Below are positions 10,701-18,634 of a stretch of 64,000 nt of DNA, piece after piece. The stretch comes from DATAOG01 sp963798075 (GTDB taxonomy: Bacteria > Pseudomonadota > Alphaproteobacteria > Geminicoccales > Geminicoccaceae), in contig CAWCRU010000008.1 in NCBI GenBank assembly GCA_963798075.1, forward strand, positions 62,001 to 126,000, written 5' to 3'. Position numbers and translations under genes: made by a program. The stretch's first letter is position 1; each line of letters opens with the position of its first letter. The notes under the pieces were generated by a model. That model was given only the letters and a program-made list of their open reading frames with translations. It had not been told where the DNA came from and searched no databases.

Positions 10701-11216
10701 TCGGACCAGCTGGCGCTGTGCGGCGGCCTGCGGGTCAAGCTCGCCGGGATCGTGCTCGGCAAGCAGGAGCGCTCGACCGCCCGCTCGCGCTTTGCCTTCG
10801 TTCAGCTCTCGGACCCCTGCGGCGTCTTCGAGGTGACGCTGTTCGCCGAGCAGCTGGCCGAGGCGCGCGCCCTGTTCGAGACCAGCCAGCCGCTGCTGGT
10901 CGAAGGCGACGTCCGGCTCGACGGCGAGGCCGTCAAGGTGCTGGCGTCGTCGGTGACCGCGCTGGATGTGGCGCTCGCCAATGGTGGCCGCCGGCTCGAG
11001 AGCCAGATCGAGGTCCGGCTCACCGACGCGCGCGCGATCGAAGGCCTGGCCGACCTTCTCGGGCCGCACGGCGATGGCAGTGCCCGGGTCCGGGTCGTCC
11101 TGCCGCTCGATGCCGAGGAAGTTGCGATCGAGCTCGGCGAGGCGCATCGGCTCGCGCTGGTGCGACGGATCGACCTGGAGCGCCGGGCCGGCGTGTTGAG
11201 CGTCGTCGATCTTTAA
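7739..11216 (+). CDS. dnaE: DNA polymerase III alpha subunit, single-base frameshift
   Basis: Replicative DNA polymerase catalytic subunit of about 1158 residues once one base is corrected. Domains in order: PHP domain from the N-terminus (FVHLRVRSCYSLLES), polymerase core with GPGRGSGAGSVVAW and the catalytic PDFDVDF, helix-hairpin-helix region, and C-terminal OB fold (LRVKLAGIVLGKQ). The frame breaks at the GGG run 9326-9328: upstream reads ...RHASTHAAG and downstream resumes VVIGDRPLDGLVPLYRD if one G is removed. Everything on both sides is well conserved, so a sequence error is likelier than a dead gene. The start is GTG 7739. The first PHP motif has Arg where HVHS-type PHP domains have the second His, suggesting an inactive metal site. 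Confidence 0.93.
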
Positions 11217-11238
11217 TCGCGCGGCGGCCTCGCAAGGC

Positions 11239-11267
11239 TTGTCAAACGGGGCGCCAGTCACTACACA
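11239..11267 (+). promoter_or_regulatory. Candidate promoter of rpsB-tsf operon
   Basis: TTGTCA (11239-11244) and TACACA (11262-11267) are 17 bases apart, upstream of the rpsB leader. The -35 is good and the -10 weak; inferred by eye. Confidence 0.35.
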
Positions 11268-11291
11268 GCTGACCATCCCTCACGCGGGTCG

Positions 11292-11317
11292 CGAGCCCAG
11301 CACGCAAGGCTGGCTCG
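11292..11317 (+). promoter_or_regulatory. Hairpin in rpsB 5' leader
   Basis: CGAGCC and AGC pair with GCT and GGCTCG, with one bulged C (11298) and a 7-base loop. It lies in the untranslated leader 60 bases before rpsB and has no T-run, so it is not a terminator. rpsB leaders often bind S2 for autoregulation in bacteria; whether this hairpin does so is inference. Confidence 0.35.
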
Positions 11318-11377
11318 TGTTCCGGTGTCCGAAGAGGACCAGACCCGCGGCGGCTAACCGGAGCGTGGAAGCAGATC

Positions 11378-12280
11378 ATGGCAATCCCGAGCTTCACGAT
11401 GCGCCAGCTACTCGAGGCTGGCGTTCATTTCGGCCATCAGACGCGGCGCTGGAACCCCAAGATGGCGCCGTATCTGTTCGGTGTGCGCAACGGCGTGCAC
11501 ATCGTCGACCTCACCCAGACCGTGCCGCTGCTCTATCGGGCATTGGTCGCGACCCGCGACGTCGCCGCCGGCGGCGGCCGCATCCTGTTCGTCGGCACCA
11601 AGCGCCAGGCGCAGGAGCCGGTCGCCCGGTCGGCCAAGCGATCCGGCCAGTACTTCGTCAACCACCGCTGGCTGGGCGGCATGTTGACCAATTGGAAGAC
11701 CATCTCGCAGTCGATCCGCCGCCTGCGCGAGCTCGAGGGGAGGCTCGCCGAGGGCACGGTCGGTTTGACCAAGAAAGAGACCCTGCAGCTGACCCGCGAG
11801 CGCGACAAGCTCGAGCGGGCGCTCGGCGGCATCAAGGACATGGGCGGGCTGCCCGACCTGATCTTCGCCATCGACACCAACAAGGAGGCGATCGCGATCG
11901 CCGAGGCCAAGGTTTTGGGCATCCCCGTGGTCGCGATCGTCGACAGCAACTCCGCCCCCGACGGTATCGCTTATCCGGTGCCGGGCAATGACGATGCCTC
12001 GCGCGCGATCAACCTCTATTGCGATCTCATGGTCGGTGCGGTGCTCGACGGCATCCAGGCCGAGATGACGGCGTCGGGCGCCGACCTCGGCGAGATCGAG
12101 ACTTTGCCCGAAGCGCTGGTCAGCGACGGCGAGGACCGTGCGGACCCCGATCCAGGCGAGGCGGCCGCAGAGGTGCCGGCGAACGGCGACGACCGGGAGG
12201 CGACGGCAGCAGCGCCGGCATCGTCCGCGGAGGGTGCCGGCGTCCCGGAACCGGATCAGCCGTCGCCCGGCGGTTCCTGA
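11378..12280 (+). CDS. rpsB: 30S ribosomal protein S2
   Basis: A 300-residue S2 protein. The core (about residues 1-235) begins MAIPSFTMRQLLEAGVHFGH and contains FVGTKRQAQ, VNHRWLGGMLTNWKT and the AIVDSNSAPDGIAYPVPGNDD segment that are near-universal in S2. The last 50 or so residues are an acidic, Ala/Pro-rich, probably disordered tail, longer than in E. coli S2 but common in Alphaproteobacteria. S2 binds late to the 30S head and back. It is followed by tsf in the classic rpsB-tsf-pyrH-frr order. Confidence 0.97.
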   Translation: MAIPSFTMRQLLEAGVHFGHQTRRWNPKMAPYLFGVRNGVHIVDLTQTVPLLYRALVATRDVAAGGGRILFVGTKRQAQEPVARSAKRSGQYFVNHRWLGGMLTNWKTISQSIRRLRELEGRLAEGTVGLTKKETLQLTRERDKLERALGGIKDMGGLPDLIFAIDTNKEAIAIAEAKVLGIPVVAIVDSNSAPDGIAYPVPGNDDASRAINLYCDLMVGAVLDGIQAEMTASGADLGEIETLPEALVSDGEDRADPDPGEAAAEVPANGDDREATAAAPASSAEGAGVPEPDQPSPGGS

Positions 12281-12336
12281 CGCCGGCAGCCGCGCGGCCG
12301 GTCCGGACAGAATCCAGCAAGCGAGTACGACAGCCG

Positions 12337-13263
12337 ATGGCAGGAATCACCGCAGCTCTCGTCAAGCAACTGCGCGATCAGACCGGCGCCGGCATGATGG
12401 ACTGCAAGGCGGCGCTGACCGAAGCTGGGGGCGACCTTGAGGTCGCGACCGACTGGCTGCGCAAGAAGGGCCTCGCGGCCGCCGCCAAGAAGGCCGGGCG
12501 GCTCACCTCCGAGGGCCTGATCGGCCTCGAGGTCGAGGCCCGCCGCGGCGCCGTGGTCGAGATCAACTCGGAGACCGATTTCGTCGCGCGCAACGAGACC
12601 TTCCAGAGCTTAGTGCGCACGGTCGCCGGGCTGGCGCTCGAGGCCGGCGGCGACCTCGAGCGGCTGCTGCAACGGTCGGTCCCGGCGAGCGGACGGACCG
12701 TGGCCACGGAAATCGCGCAGGCGATCTCGGTGATCGGTGAGAACATCAATTTGCGCCGGAGCACCCTCGTCGAGGTCGACCAGGGGGTCGTCGGCAGCTA
12801 TATCCACGGCGCCCTCGCTCCCGGCCTCGGCAAGATCGGGGTCCTGGTCGGCCTGCGCTCAGAAGGCGATGCCGAGCCGCTCGCGGCCCTCGGCAAGCAG
12901 CTCGCGATGCACATCGCCGCCGCCCGGCCGCAGGCGGTCAGCGCCGATCGGCTCGACCCGGACCTGGTCGCCCGCGAGCGCGCGATCTACGCCGAGCAGG
13001 CCCGCGCCAGCGGCAAGCCGGACAACATCGTCGACAAGATCGTGGACGGGCGGATGCGCAAGTATCACGAGGAGGTCGTGCTCCTCGAGCAGCCGTTCGT
13101 GATCGACCCCGACCTCAAGGTCAAGGACGCGCTCGACCGGCTGGCCCAGACCCAGGGCAGCCCGATCGCGGTCACCGGTTTCGTGCGCTTCGCCTTGGGC
13201 GAGGGTTTGGCGCCGAAGCCGTCCAACCTGGCCGACGAGGTCGCCGAGCTGACCGGCGCCTGA
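12337..13263 (+). CDS. tsf: Elongation factor Ts
   Basis: EF-Ts, 308 residues, the guanine-nucleotide exchange factor for EF-Tu. The N-terminal UBA-like domain reads ITAALVKQLRDQTGAGMM and continues DCKAALTEAGGD. The exchange signature TDFVARNE follows near residue 80, then the two dimerisation core domains. A longer frame extends upstream into rpsB, but ATG 12337 is the conserved start. It lies 56 bases after rpsB and probably shares its transcript. Confidence 0.97.
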   Translation: MAGITAALVKQLRDQTGAGMMDCKAALTEAGGDLEVATDWLRKKGLAAAAKKAGRLTSEGLIGLEVEARRGAVVEINSETDFVARNETFQSLVRTVAGLALEAGGDLERLLQRSVPASGRTVATEIAQAISVIGENINLRRSTLVEVDQGVVGSYIHGALAPGLGKIGVLVGLRSEGDAEPLAALGKQLAMHIAAARPQAVSADRLDPDLVARERAIYAEQARASGKPDNIVDKIVDGRMRKYHEEVVLLEQPFVIDPDLKVKDALDRLAQTQGSPIAVTGFVRFALGEGLAPKPSNLADEVAELTGA

Positions 13264-13362
13264 CGCCCGGGCCGTGACGGCTGCGGCAGCCGAGCCCGGT
13301 CGCGGCCACGCTCTTAACTGTGATCTAACCGCGCGCGCGTAGCACGAGGCGGACCAGCGCCG

Positions 13363-14142
13363 ATGACCGAGGTGACCGAGCCACTGCCGCGCTTTCGCCG
13401 GGTGCTCCTGAAGATGTCGGGGGAGGCGTTGATGGGCGATCGCGGCTTCGGCCACGATCCCTCGACCCTCGGCCGGCTCGCGGGGGAGGTGCAGAGCGTG
13501 CACGCGAGCGGGGTCGAGCAGTGCCTCGTGGTCGGTGGCGGCAACATGGTGCGCGGCGAGCAATACGCCGCCAACGGCATCGAGCGCACGACGGGCGACT
13601 ACATGGGGATGCTCGCGACCGTGATCAACGCGCTCGCGATCCAGAGCGTGCTCGAGCAGGCCGGGCTGCAGACAAGGGTGCTCTCGGCGATCCCCATGGC
13701 CGCGGTCTGCGAGCCTTACATCCGCCGCCGCGCGATCCGCCACATGGAGAAGGGCCGCGTTGTGATCTGCGCCGGCGGCACCGGCAATCCGTTCTTCACG
13801 ACCGACACCGCGGCCGCCTTGCGGGCGGCCGAGCTCGGCTGCGACGTCCTGCTCAAGGGCACCAAGGTGGACGGCGTCTACTCGGCCGATCCGATGCGCG
13901 ACAAGGACGCGGTGCGCTTCGACCGGCTAACCTACCACGAGGTCCTGGCGAGAGACCTCAAGGTCATGGATGCGCCCGCGATCTCGCTGGCCCGCGAGAG
14001 CGCCATCCCGATCATCGTGTTCTCGCTGCGCACCCCCGGCGCCCTGATCCGGGTGTTGCGCGGCGACGGCCCGCATACGATGATCATGGAGGAGGCGCCA
14101 AGAACGAAGGAGGTTGGTCATGAGCGGCTTCGACCTGGCTGA
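13363..14142 (+). CDS. pyrH: Uridylate (UMP) kinase
   Basis: UMP kinase of the amino-acid-kinase fold, 259 residues, converting UMP to UDP in pyrimidine synthesis. Visible motifs are VLLKMSGEALMG at the N-terminus, the nucleotide-binding VVGGGNMVRG, the acceptor region GTGNPFFTTDTAA and LLKGTKVDGVYSADP. The C-terminus is about 15-20 residues longer than average and overlaps the first 23 bases of frr. It lies in the usual place between tsf and frr. Confidence 0.96.
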   Translation: MTEVTEPLPRFRRVLLKMSGEALMGDRGFGHDPSTLGRLAGEVQSVHASGVEQCLVVGGGNMVRGEQYAANGIERTTGDYMGMLATVINALAIQSVLEQAGLQTRVLSAIPMAAVCEPYIRRRAIRHMEKGRVVICAGGTGNPFFTTDTAAALRAAELGCDVLLKGTKVDGVYSADPMRDKDAVRFDRLTYHEVLARDLKVMDAPAISLARESAIPIIVFSLRTPGALIRVLRGDGPHTMIMEEAPRTKEVGHERLRPG

Positions 14143-14677
14143 TCTCAGGAAGCGCATGAACGGCGCCCTCGAGGTGTTGCGCAAGGAGTTCGCGGGCCTG
14201 CGCACCGGGCGCGCTTCGGCCAGCCTGTTGGAGCCGATCTCGGTCGCGGCCTACGGCGGCGAGATGCCGCTCAATCAGGTCGGCACGATTGGGGTGCCGG
14301 AGCCGCGCCTCTTATCGGTGCAGGTCTGGGACAAGGGTCTGGTCAAGGCGGTCGAGAAGGCGATCCGAACCTCCGACCTCGGCCTCAACCCCGCCGTCGA
14401 GGGCACCCTGATCCGGGTCCCGATCCCTGAACTGAGCGAAGAGCGGCGCGCCGAGCTCGCCAAGGTCGCGGCGCGCTACGCCGAAGCCGCCAGGGTCGCG
14501 GTCCGCAACGTGCGGCGCGACGGCATGGAGCAGCTCAAGCGCCAGGAAAAGGAGAGCGAGATCTCCCAGGACGAGCACCACAAGGTCGCCCACCAACTGC
14601 AGGAGCTGACCGACAGTGAGGTCAAGCAGATCAACGACATGCTGGCGGCGAAAGAATCCGAGATCATGACCATCTGA
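14120..14677 (+). CDS. frr: Ribosome recycling factor
   Basis: RRF, 185 residues, which splits post-termination ribosomes together with EF-G. It contains the diagnostic FAGLRTGRASASLLEPI, then AYGGEMPLNQVGTI, and ends in the long coiled helix ...QLQELTDSEVKQINDML. The ATG at 14120 is preceded by AAGGAGG at 14107-14113, which lies inside the end of pyrH, so the overlap suggests coupled translation. A TTG two codons upstream is less likely. Confidence 0.97.
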   Translation: MSGFDLADLRKRMNGALEVLRKEFAGLRTGRASASLLEPISVAAYGGEMPLNQVGTIGVPEPRLLSVQVWDKGLVKAVEKAIRTSDLGLNPAVEGTLIRVPIPELSEERRAELAKVAARYAEAARVAVRNVRRDGMEQLKRQEKESEISQDEHHKVAHQLQELTDSEVKQINDMLAAKESEIMTI

Positions 14678-14684
14678 GCCCGCG

Positions 14685-15452
14685 ATGCCCTCGCGAACCT
14701 CGATCGAACCGGTGGCCGCGACGCGGTCGCCCGAAACCGCTGCGACCGACGGCGGCCTCGAGCATGTGGCGATCATCATGGACGGCAACCGGCGCTGGGC
14801 GAAGCTGCGCGGCATGCCGCCAGTGTTCGGCCATCAGCGCGGCGCCGAGGCGGTGCGCCGGACGGTGGAGGGCTGTCGGGAGCGCGACATCCGCTATCTG
14901 ACCCTGTTCGCGTTCTCCTCGGAGAACTGGCGGCGGCCGGCGAGCGAGGTCAACGAGCTGATGAATCTGCTGCGCTTCTATTTGCGCCGCGAGATCAATG
15001 AGCTGGCCCGCAGCGGCGTCCGCCTGCGCTTTTTGGGCGAGCGCGAGTTGATGGCCGGCGACATCGCCGACATGATGGCGGACGCCGAGCAGCGCACCCA
15101 GCACAATGCCGGGCTGACGCTCACCATCGCGCTCAATTACGGCAGCCGGCGCGAGATCGCGCAGGCCGCGCGGCAGCTCGCCGAGCGGGTGGTCGCCGGC
15201 GCGCTGGACTGCGAAGCGATCGACGAGGACCTGTTCGGCCGGGCGCTGAACAGCCTCGGCCTGCCGGACCCCGATCTTCTGATCCGGACCAGCGGCGAGC
15301 AGCGCTTGTCCAACTTCATGCTCTGGCAGATGGCGTATACCGAGCTCGTGTTCCTGCCGGTCCATTGGCCCGAGTTCGACCAGCGGCACCTGGCCGAGGC
15401 GATCGCCGAGTTCCGGCGGCGCGAGCGCCGTTACGGGGCATCGGGTGGCTGA
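14685..15452 (+). CDS. uppS: Undecaprenyl diphosphate synthase (isoprenyl transferase)
   Basis: A cis-prenyltransferase of 255 residues that makes the C55 lipid carrier for peptidoglycan and LPS. It shows IIMDGNRRWAKLRG near residue 30 with the catalytic Asp, LTLFAFSSENWRRP, and LIRTSGEQRLSNFMLWQ with the diphosphate-binding Arg residues. The first 25 residues are a poorly conserved leader. Its last 8 bases overlap the GTG start of cdsA. Confidence 0.95.
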   Translation: MPSRTSIEPVAATRSPETAATDGGLEHVAIIMDGNRRWAKLRGMPPVFGHQRGAEAVRRTVEGCRERDIRYLTLFAFSSENWRRPASEVNELMNLLRFYLRREINELARSGVRLRFLGERELMAGDIADMMADAEQRTQHNAGLTLTIALNYGSRREIAQAARQLAERVVAGALDCEAIDEDLFGRALNSLGLPDPDLLIRTSGEQRLSNFMLWQMAYTELVFLPVHWPEFDQRHLAEAIAEFRRRERRYGASGG

Positions 15453-16270
15453 GCGCGATCCGGCGCTCGGGCTGCGCGTCCTCTCGGCCCTGGCGCTGCT
15501 GCCGATCGCGCTTGCGGTGGTCGTGCTCGGCGGCTGGTGGTTTGCCGGCTGTGTCGCCCTGATGGTCGCTCTGATGGCGTGGGAATGGGCCGGGCTCTGC
15601 GGCCGCCGTTTCGGCCCGCAAAGCGGCCGGGTCGCGGGCGGCGCGGTCCTGCTGGCCGGCGTTGCCGCGGTGCTGCTGCTGGCCGCGGGCCGGCCGGAGG
15701 CGGCGCTCGCCTGCCTCCTGGGTGGCGCCTTGCTCGCCGGGGTCGTGGCCTGGGCGGTCGGCGGCCCGCCGATCCTGACCGGCCTCGGCGTCGGCTATCT
15801 CGGCCTGCCGGCGCTGGCGTTGATCTGGTTGCGGTCGGTGCCGGATCTGGGGCTGGGCCTGCTGCTGGCCCTGCTGGTCGTGGTCTGGACGACGGATACC
15901 GCGGCCTATGTCGCGGGCCGCAGCCTGGGCGGGCCGCGGCTTGCGCCGGTGGTCAGCCCGAGCAAGACGTGGTCGGGCCTCTTTGGCGGGGTGCTCGGGG
16001 CGGCGCTCGCGGGCGCGCTCGCCGCCTGGCTGCTGGGCTCCGGGCGCCTGGCGCAGGGTGCCGGTCTCGGCGCGGTTCTGGCCGCCGTCGCGCAGGCCGG
16101 CGATCTGGTCGAAATCGGCGTTCAAGCGCGCGGCCGGGGTCAAGGACAGCGGCAGCCTGATCCCGGGCCACGGCGGCGTCCTGGACCGGGTCGACGGCCT
16201 GCTGCTCGCCGCACCCCTTATGGCGCTTTGGGGTCTGATCGCCGGCCCCGAGGGCTTGCCGTGGCCCTAG
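15445..16270 (+). CDS. cdsA: Phosphatidate cytidylyltransferase, single-base frameshift
   Basis: CdsA makes CDP-diacylglycerol, the precursor of all major phospholipids. About eight membrane segments are visible. The family signature KDSGSLIPGHGGVLDRVD is present, but one frame away from the N-terminal part. The switch is at the AAA run 16112-16114: removing one A turns DLVEIGV into DLVESAFKRAAGV, the expected sequence. Corrected length is 274 residues, normal for the family. Without correction the frame runs on into dxr. It starts at GTG 15445 and ends overlapping the dxr start by 10 bases. Sequence error is the simplest explanation because the gene is essential. Confidence 0.88.
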
Positions 16271-17463
16271 CCTGGTCTACTGAGCCGCAGCGCAGCGTGA
16301 CCATTCTCGGCGCCACCGGATCGGTCGGGCGGAGCACGCTCGATCTGATCGGCGGCGCGCCGGAGCGCTACCGGGTCGAGGCGCTGACCGCGCAGCGGAA
16401 CGTCGACGCCCTCGCCGCGCTGGCGGTGAGCCATGGCGCCAGGCTCGCGGTGATCGGCGATCCGGCCGGTTATCCTCGCCTTTGCGATGCCCTGGCCGGT
16501 ACCGGGATTGCGGCCGCCGCCGGTCCGGAGGGGCTGGCCGAGGCGGCGGCGCGACCGGCCGATTGGGTGATGGCGGCGATCGTCGGTGCGGCCGGGCTCG
16601 GCCCGACGCTGACCGCGGTTCGCCGGTCGGCGATGGTGGCGCTGGCCACCAAGGAGTGCCTGGTCTGTGCCGGGGCGCTGCTGATGGCCGAGGTCGAGAC
16701 CAGCGGTGCCGTGCTGTTGCCGGTCGATTCCGAGCACAATGCGATCTTTCAGGCGCTGCGTGGCGAGCCGACCGAAAGCGTCGAGCGTCTGATCCTGACC
16801 GCGTCGGGGGGGCCGTTTCGAGGCCGCACGCGCGCCGGCATGACGAGCGTCACGCCGCGTGAGGCGGTCGCTCATCCCAACTGGAGCATGGGCGCCAAGA
16901 TCTCGGTCGATTCGGCGACCATGATGAACAAGGGCCTCGAGCTGATCGAGGCCCATCATCTCTTCGGCCTCGGGGAGGATCGGATCGACATCCTGGTCCA
17001 TCCGGAATCGATCGTGCACAGCCTGGTCGCCTTCCGCGACGGCTCGGTGCTCGCCCAGCTCGGCCAGCCGGACATGCGCATCCCGATCGCCCATACGCTC
17101 GGCTGGCCCGAGCGGATCAGCGCGCCGACCCCGCGCCTCGATCTCGGCCGGATCGCGCGGCTGACCTTCGAGGCGCCCGACGAGGAGCGCTTTCCCGCGC
17201 TCAGGATCGCGCGCCAGGCGCTGCGGGCGGGCGGCACGACCCCGACCGTGCTCAACGCCGCGAACGAAATTGCGGTCGGCGCGTTCCTCGCGGAACGGAT
17301 CGGCTTTCTCGACATCGTCGCGGTGGTCGAGGGCGTGCTCGATGCCTGCGTCGGGGCGGCGGCGGCGAGCCTGGACGAAATCCTGGCGGTCGACGCGCTC
17401 GCGCGGCGGCAGGCCGAGACGCTGGTCGCCCGCCAGCCGCAGGCAGCGGTCGGCATCGCTTGA
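16261..17463 (+). CDS. dxr: 1-deoxy-D-xylulose 5-phosphate reductoisomerase
   Basis: DXR (IspC), 400 residues, the committed step of the MEP isoprenoid pathway, using NADPH and a divalent metal. It shows the nucleotide-binding ILGATGSVGRST, the substrate/metal region VDSEHNAIFQ, the loop TASGGPFR and AHPNWSMGAKISVDSATMMN. The start is GTG 16261, just inside the end of cdsA. An apparent cdsA-dxr fused frame exists only because of the cdsA frameshift. Its product pathway feeds uppS upstream. Confidence 0.95.
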   Translation: MALAWSTEPQRSVTILGATGSVGRSTLDLIGGAPERYRVEALTAQRNVDALAALAVSHGARLAVIGDPAGYPRLCDALAGTGIAAAAGPEGLAEAAARPADWVMAAIVGAAGLGPTLTAVRRSAMVALATKECLVCAGALLMAEVETSGAVLLPVDSEHNAIFQALRGEPTESVERLILTASGGPFRGRTRAGMTSVTPREAVAHPNWSMGAKISVDSATMMNKGLELIEAHHLFGLGEDRIDILVHPESIVHSLVAFRDGSVLAQLGQPDMRIPIAHTLGWPERISAPTPRLDLGRIARLTFEAPDEERFPALRIARQALRAGGTTPTVLNAANEIAVGAFLAERIGFLDIVAVVEGVLDACVGAAAASLDEILAVDALARRQAETLVARQPQAAVGIA

Positions 17464-17472
17464 GGAGCGGCT

Positions 17473-18594
17473 ATGACTCTGCTGGCAAACATCGGCCTCT
17501 ACGTGGTTCCGTTCCTGGTCATCCTGTCGATCGTGGTTTTCGTGCACGAGCTCGGCCACTATCTGATCGCCCGTCGCAACGGGGTCCGGGTCGACGTGTT
17601 CTCGATCGGCTTCGGTCCCGAGCTGTTCGGCTTCAACGATCGCGCCGGCACCCGCTGGAAGTTCAGCGCCCTGCCGCTCGGCGGCTACGTCAAGATGTAC
17701 GGCGACGCTGACCCCTCCAGCTCGACCATCGATCTTGGCGCCTTGCCGGAGCCCGACAGCTTTCCGGCCAAGAGCGTCCTGCAGCGGATGGCGATCGTGG
17801 TCGCCGGGCCATTCGCCAACTTCGCCTTCGCGATCGTCGTGCTCGGCCTCCTGTTCGCGACGGTCGGCCGTCCGGTGACGCCGGCCGAGGTCGGCGAGGT
17901 CCAACCCGGCAGTGCCGCCGAAGCCGCCGGCCTGTTGCCCGGCGATCGGATCGTGGCAGTCGATGGCTCCGCGCTTGCAAGCTTCGAGGAGCTCCAGGAG
18001 GTGGTCCGAGACAGCGGCGGAGTCACGTTGACCTTCACGATCGAGCGGGCAGGACAGACCCTCGATCTGAAGGTCACCCCGCGCCAGACCGAGATCACCG
18101 ATCGGTTCGGCCAGGTGCATCGGGTCGGGCTGATCGGGGTCAGCCGCTCCGGGGTCGAGTTCCAACGCACCAACCCGCTGCTCGCGCTAGTCGAGGGCGG
18201 CAGCGAGACCTTTCATTTGATCGGCGGCACGCTCTCGGCGCTCGGCGAGATGATCATCGGCAGCCGGACCACCGAGGAGCTCGGCGGTCCCTTGCGCATC
18301 GCGCAGATGTCGGGCGAGATCGCGCGCGACGGCGCGGTGCCGCTGATCTGGTTTACCGCCGTATTGTCCATCAACCTCGGCCTGATTAACCTCTTCCCGA
18401 TTCCGATGCTCGATGGCGGCCACCTGGTGCTCTATGCGATCGAGGGACTGCGCGGCCGGCCGCTCAACGAGCGCAGCCAGGAGGTCGCCTTCCGGTTCGG
18501 CCTCGTGCTCGTGCTGACGCTGATGGTGTTCGCGACATGGAACGACCTGGTTCAACTCAACGTGATCGAATTCTTTAAGGGCCTGGTCTCCTAG
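17473..18594 (+). CDS. rseP: Site-2 metalloprotease RseP
   Basis: An intramembrane zinc protease of 373 residues with HELGH in the first membrane helix (about residues 24-28), one PDZ domain (about 115-200) and the late NLFPIPMLDGGH motif carrying the third zinc ligand. It cleaves anti-sigma factors and signal peptides in the membrane. It has a single PDZ domain, as in most alphaproteobacterial members, against two in E. coli. ATG 17473 is 9 bases after dxr. bamA follows. Confidence 0.94.
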   Translation: MTLLANIGLYVVPFLVILSIVVFVHELGHYLIARRNGVRVDVFSIGFGPELFGFNDRAGTRWKFSALPLGGYVKMYGDADPSSSTIDLGALPEPDSFPAKSVLQRMAIVVAGPFANFAFAIVVLGLLFATVGRPVTPAEVGEVQPGSAAEAAGLLPGDRIVAVDGSALASFEELQEVVRDSGGVTLTFTIERAGQTLDLKVTPRQTEITDRFGQVHRVGLIGVSRSGVEFQRTNPLLALVEGGSETFHLIGGTLSALGEMIIGSRTTEELGGPLRIAQMSGEIARDGAVPLIWFTAVLSINLGLINLFPIPMLDGGHLVLYAIEGLRGRPLNERSQEVAFRFGLVLVLTLMVFATWNDLVQLNVIEFFKGLVS

Positions 18595-18634
18595 GGAGGG
18601 GGGCCGTGCCCGCCAAGAACCCGCGGGAGGAACG

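Noticed and set aside
9174..11276. 700-codon minus-strand open frame opposite dnaE
   Set aside because: Same shadow effect; the plus strand has unmistakable DnaE motifs throughout.
15445..17463. A single 672-codon frame suggesting a CdsA-DXR fusion protein
   Set aside because: The CdsA signature lies in another frame; the fusion exists only because of a one-base insertion at 16112-16114. DXR has its own GTG start.
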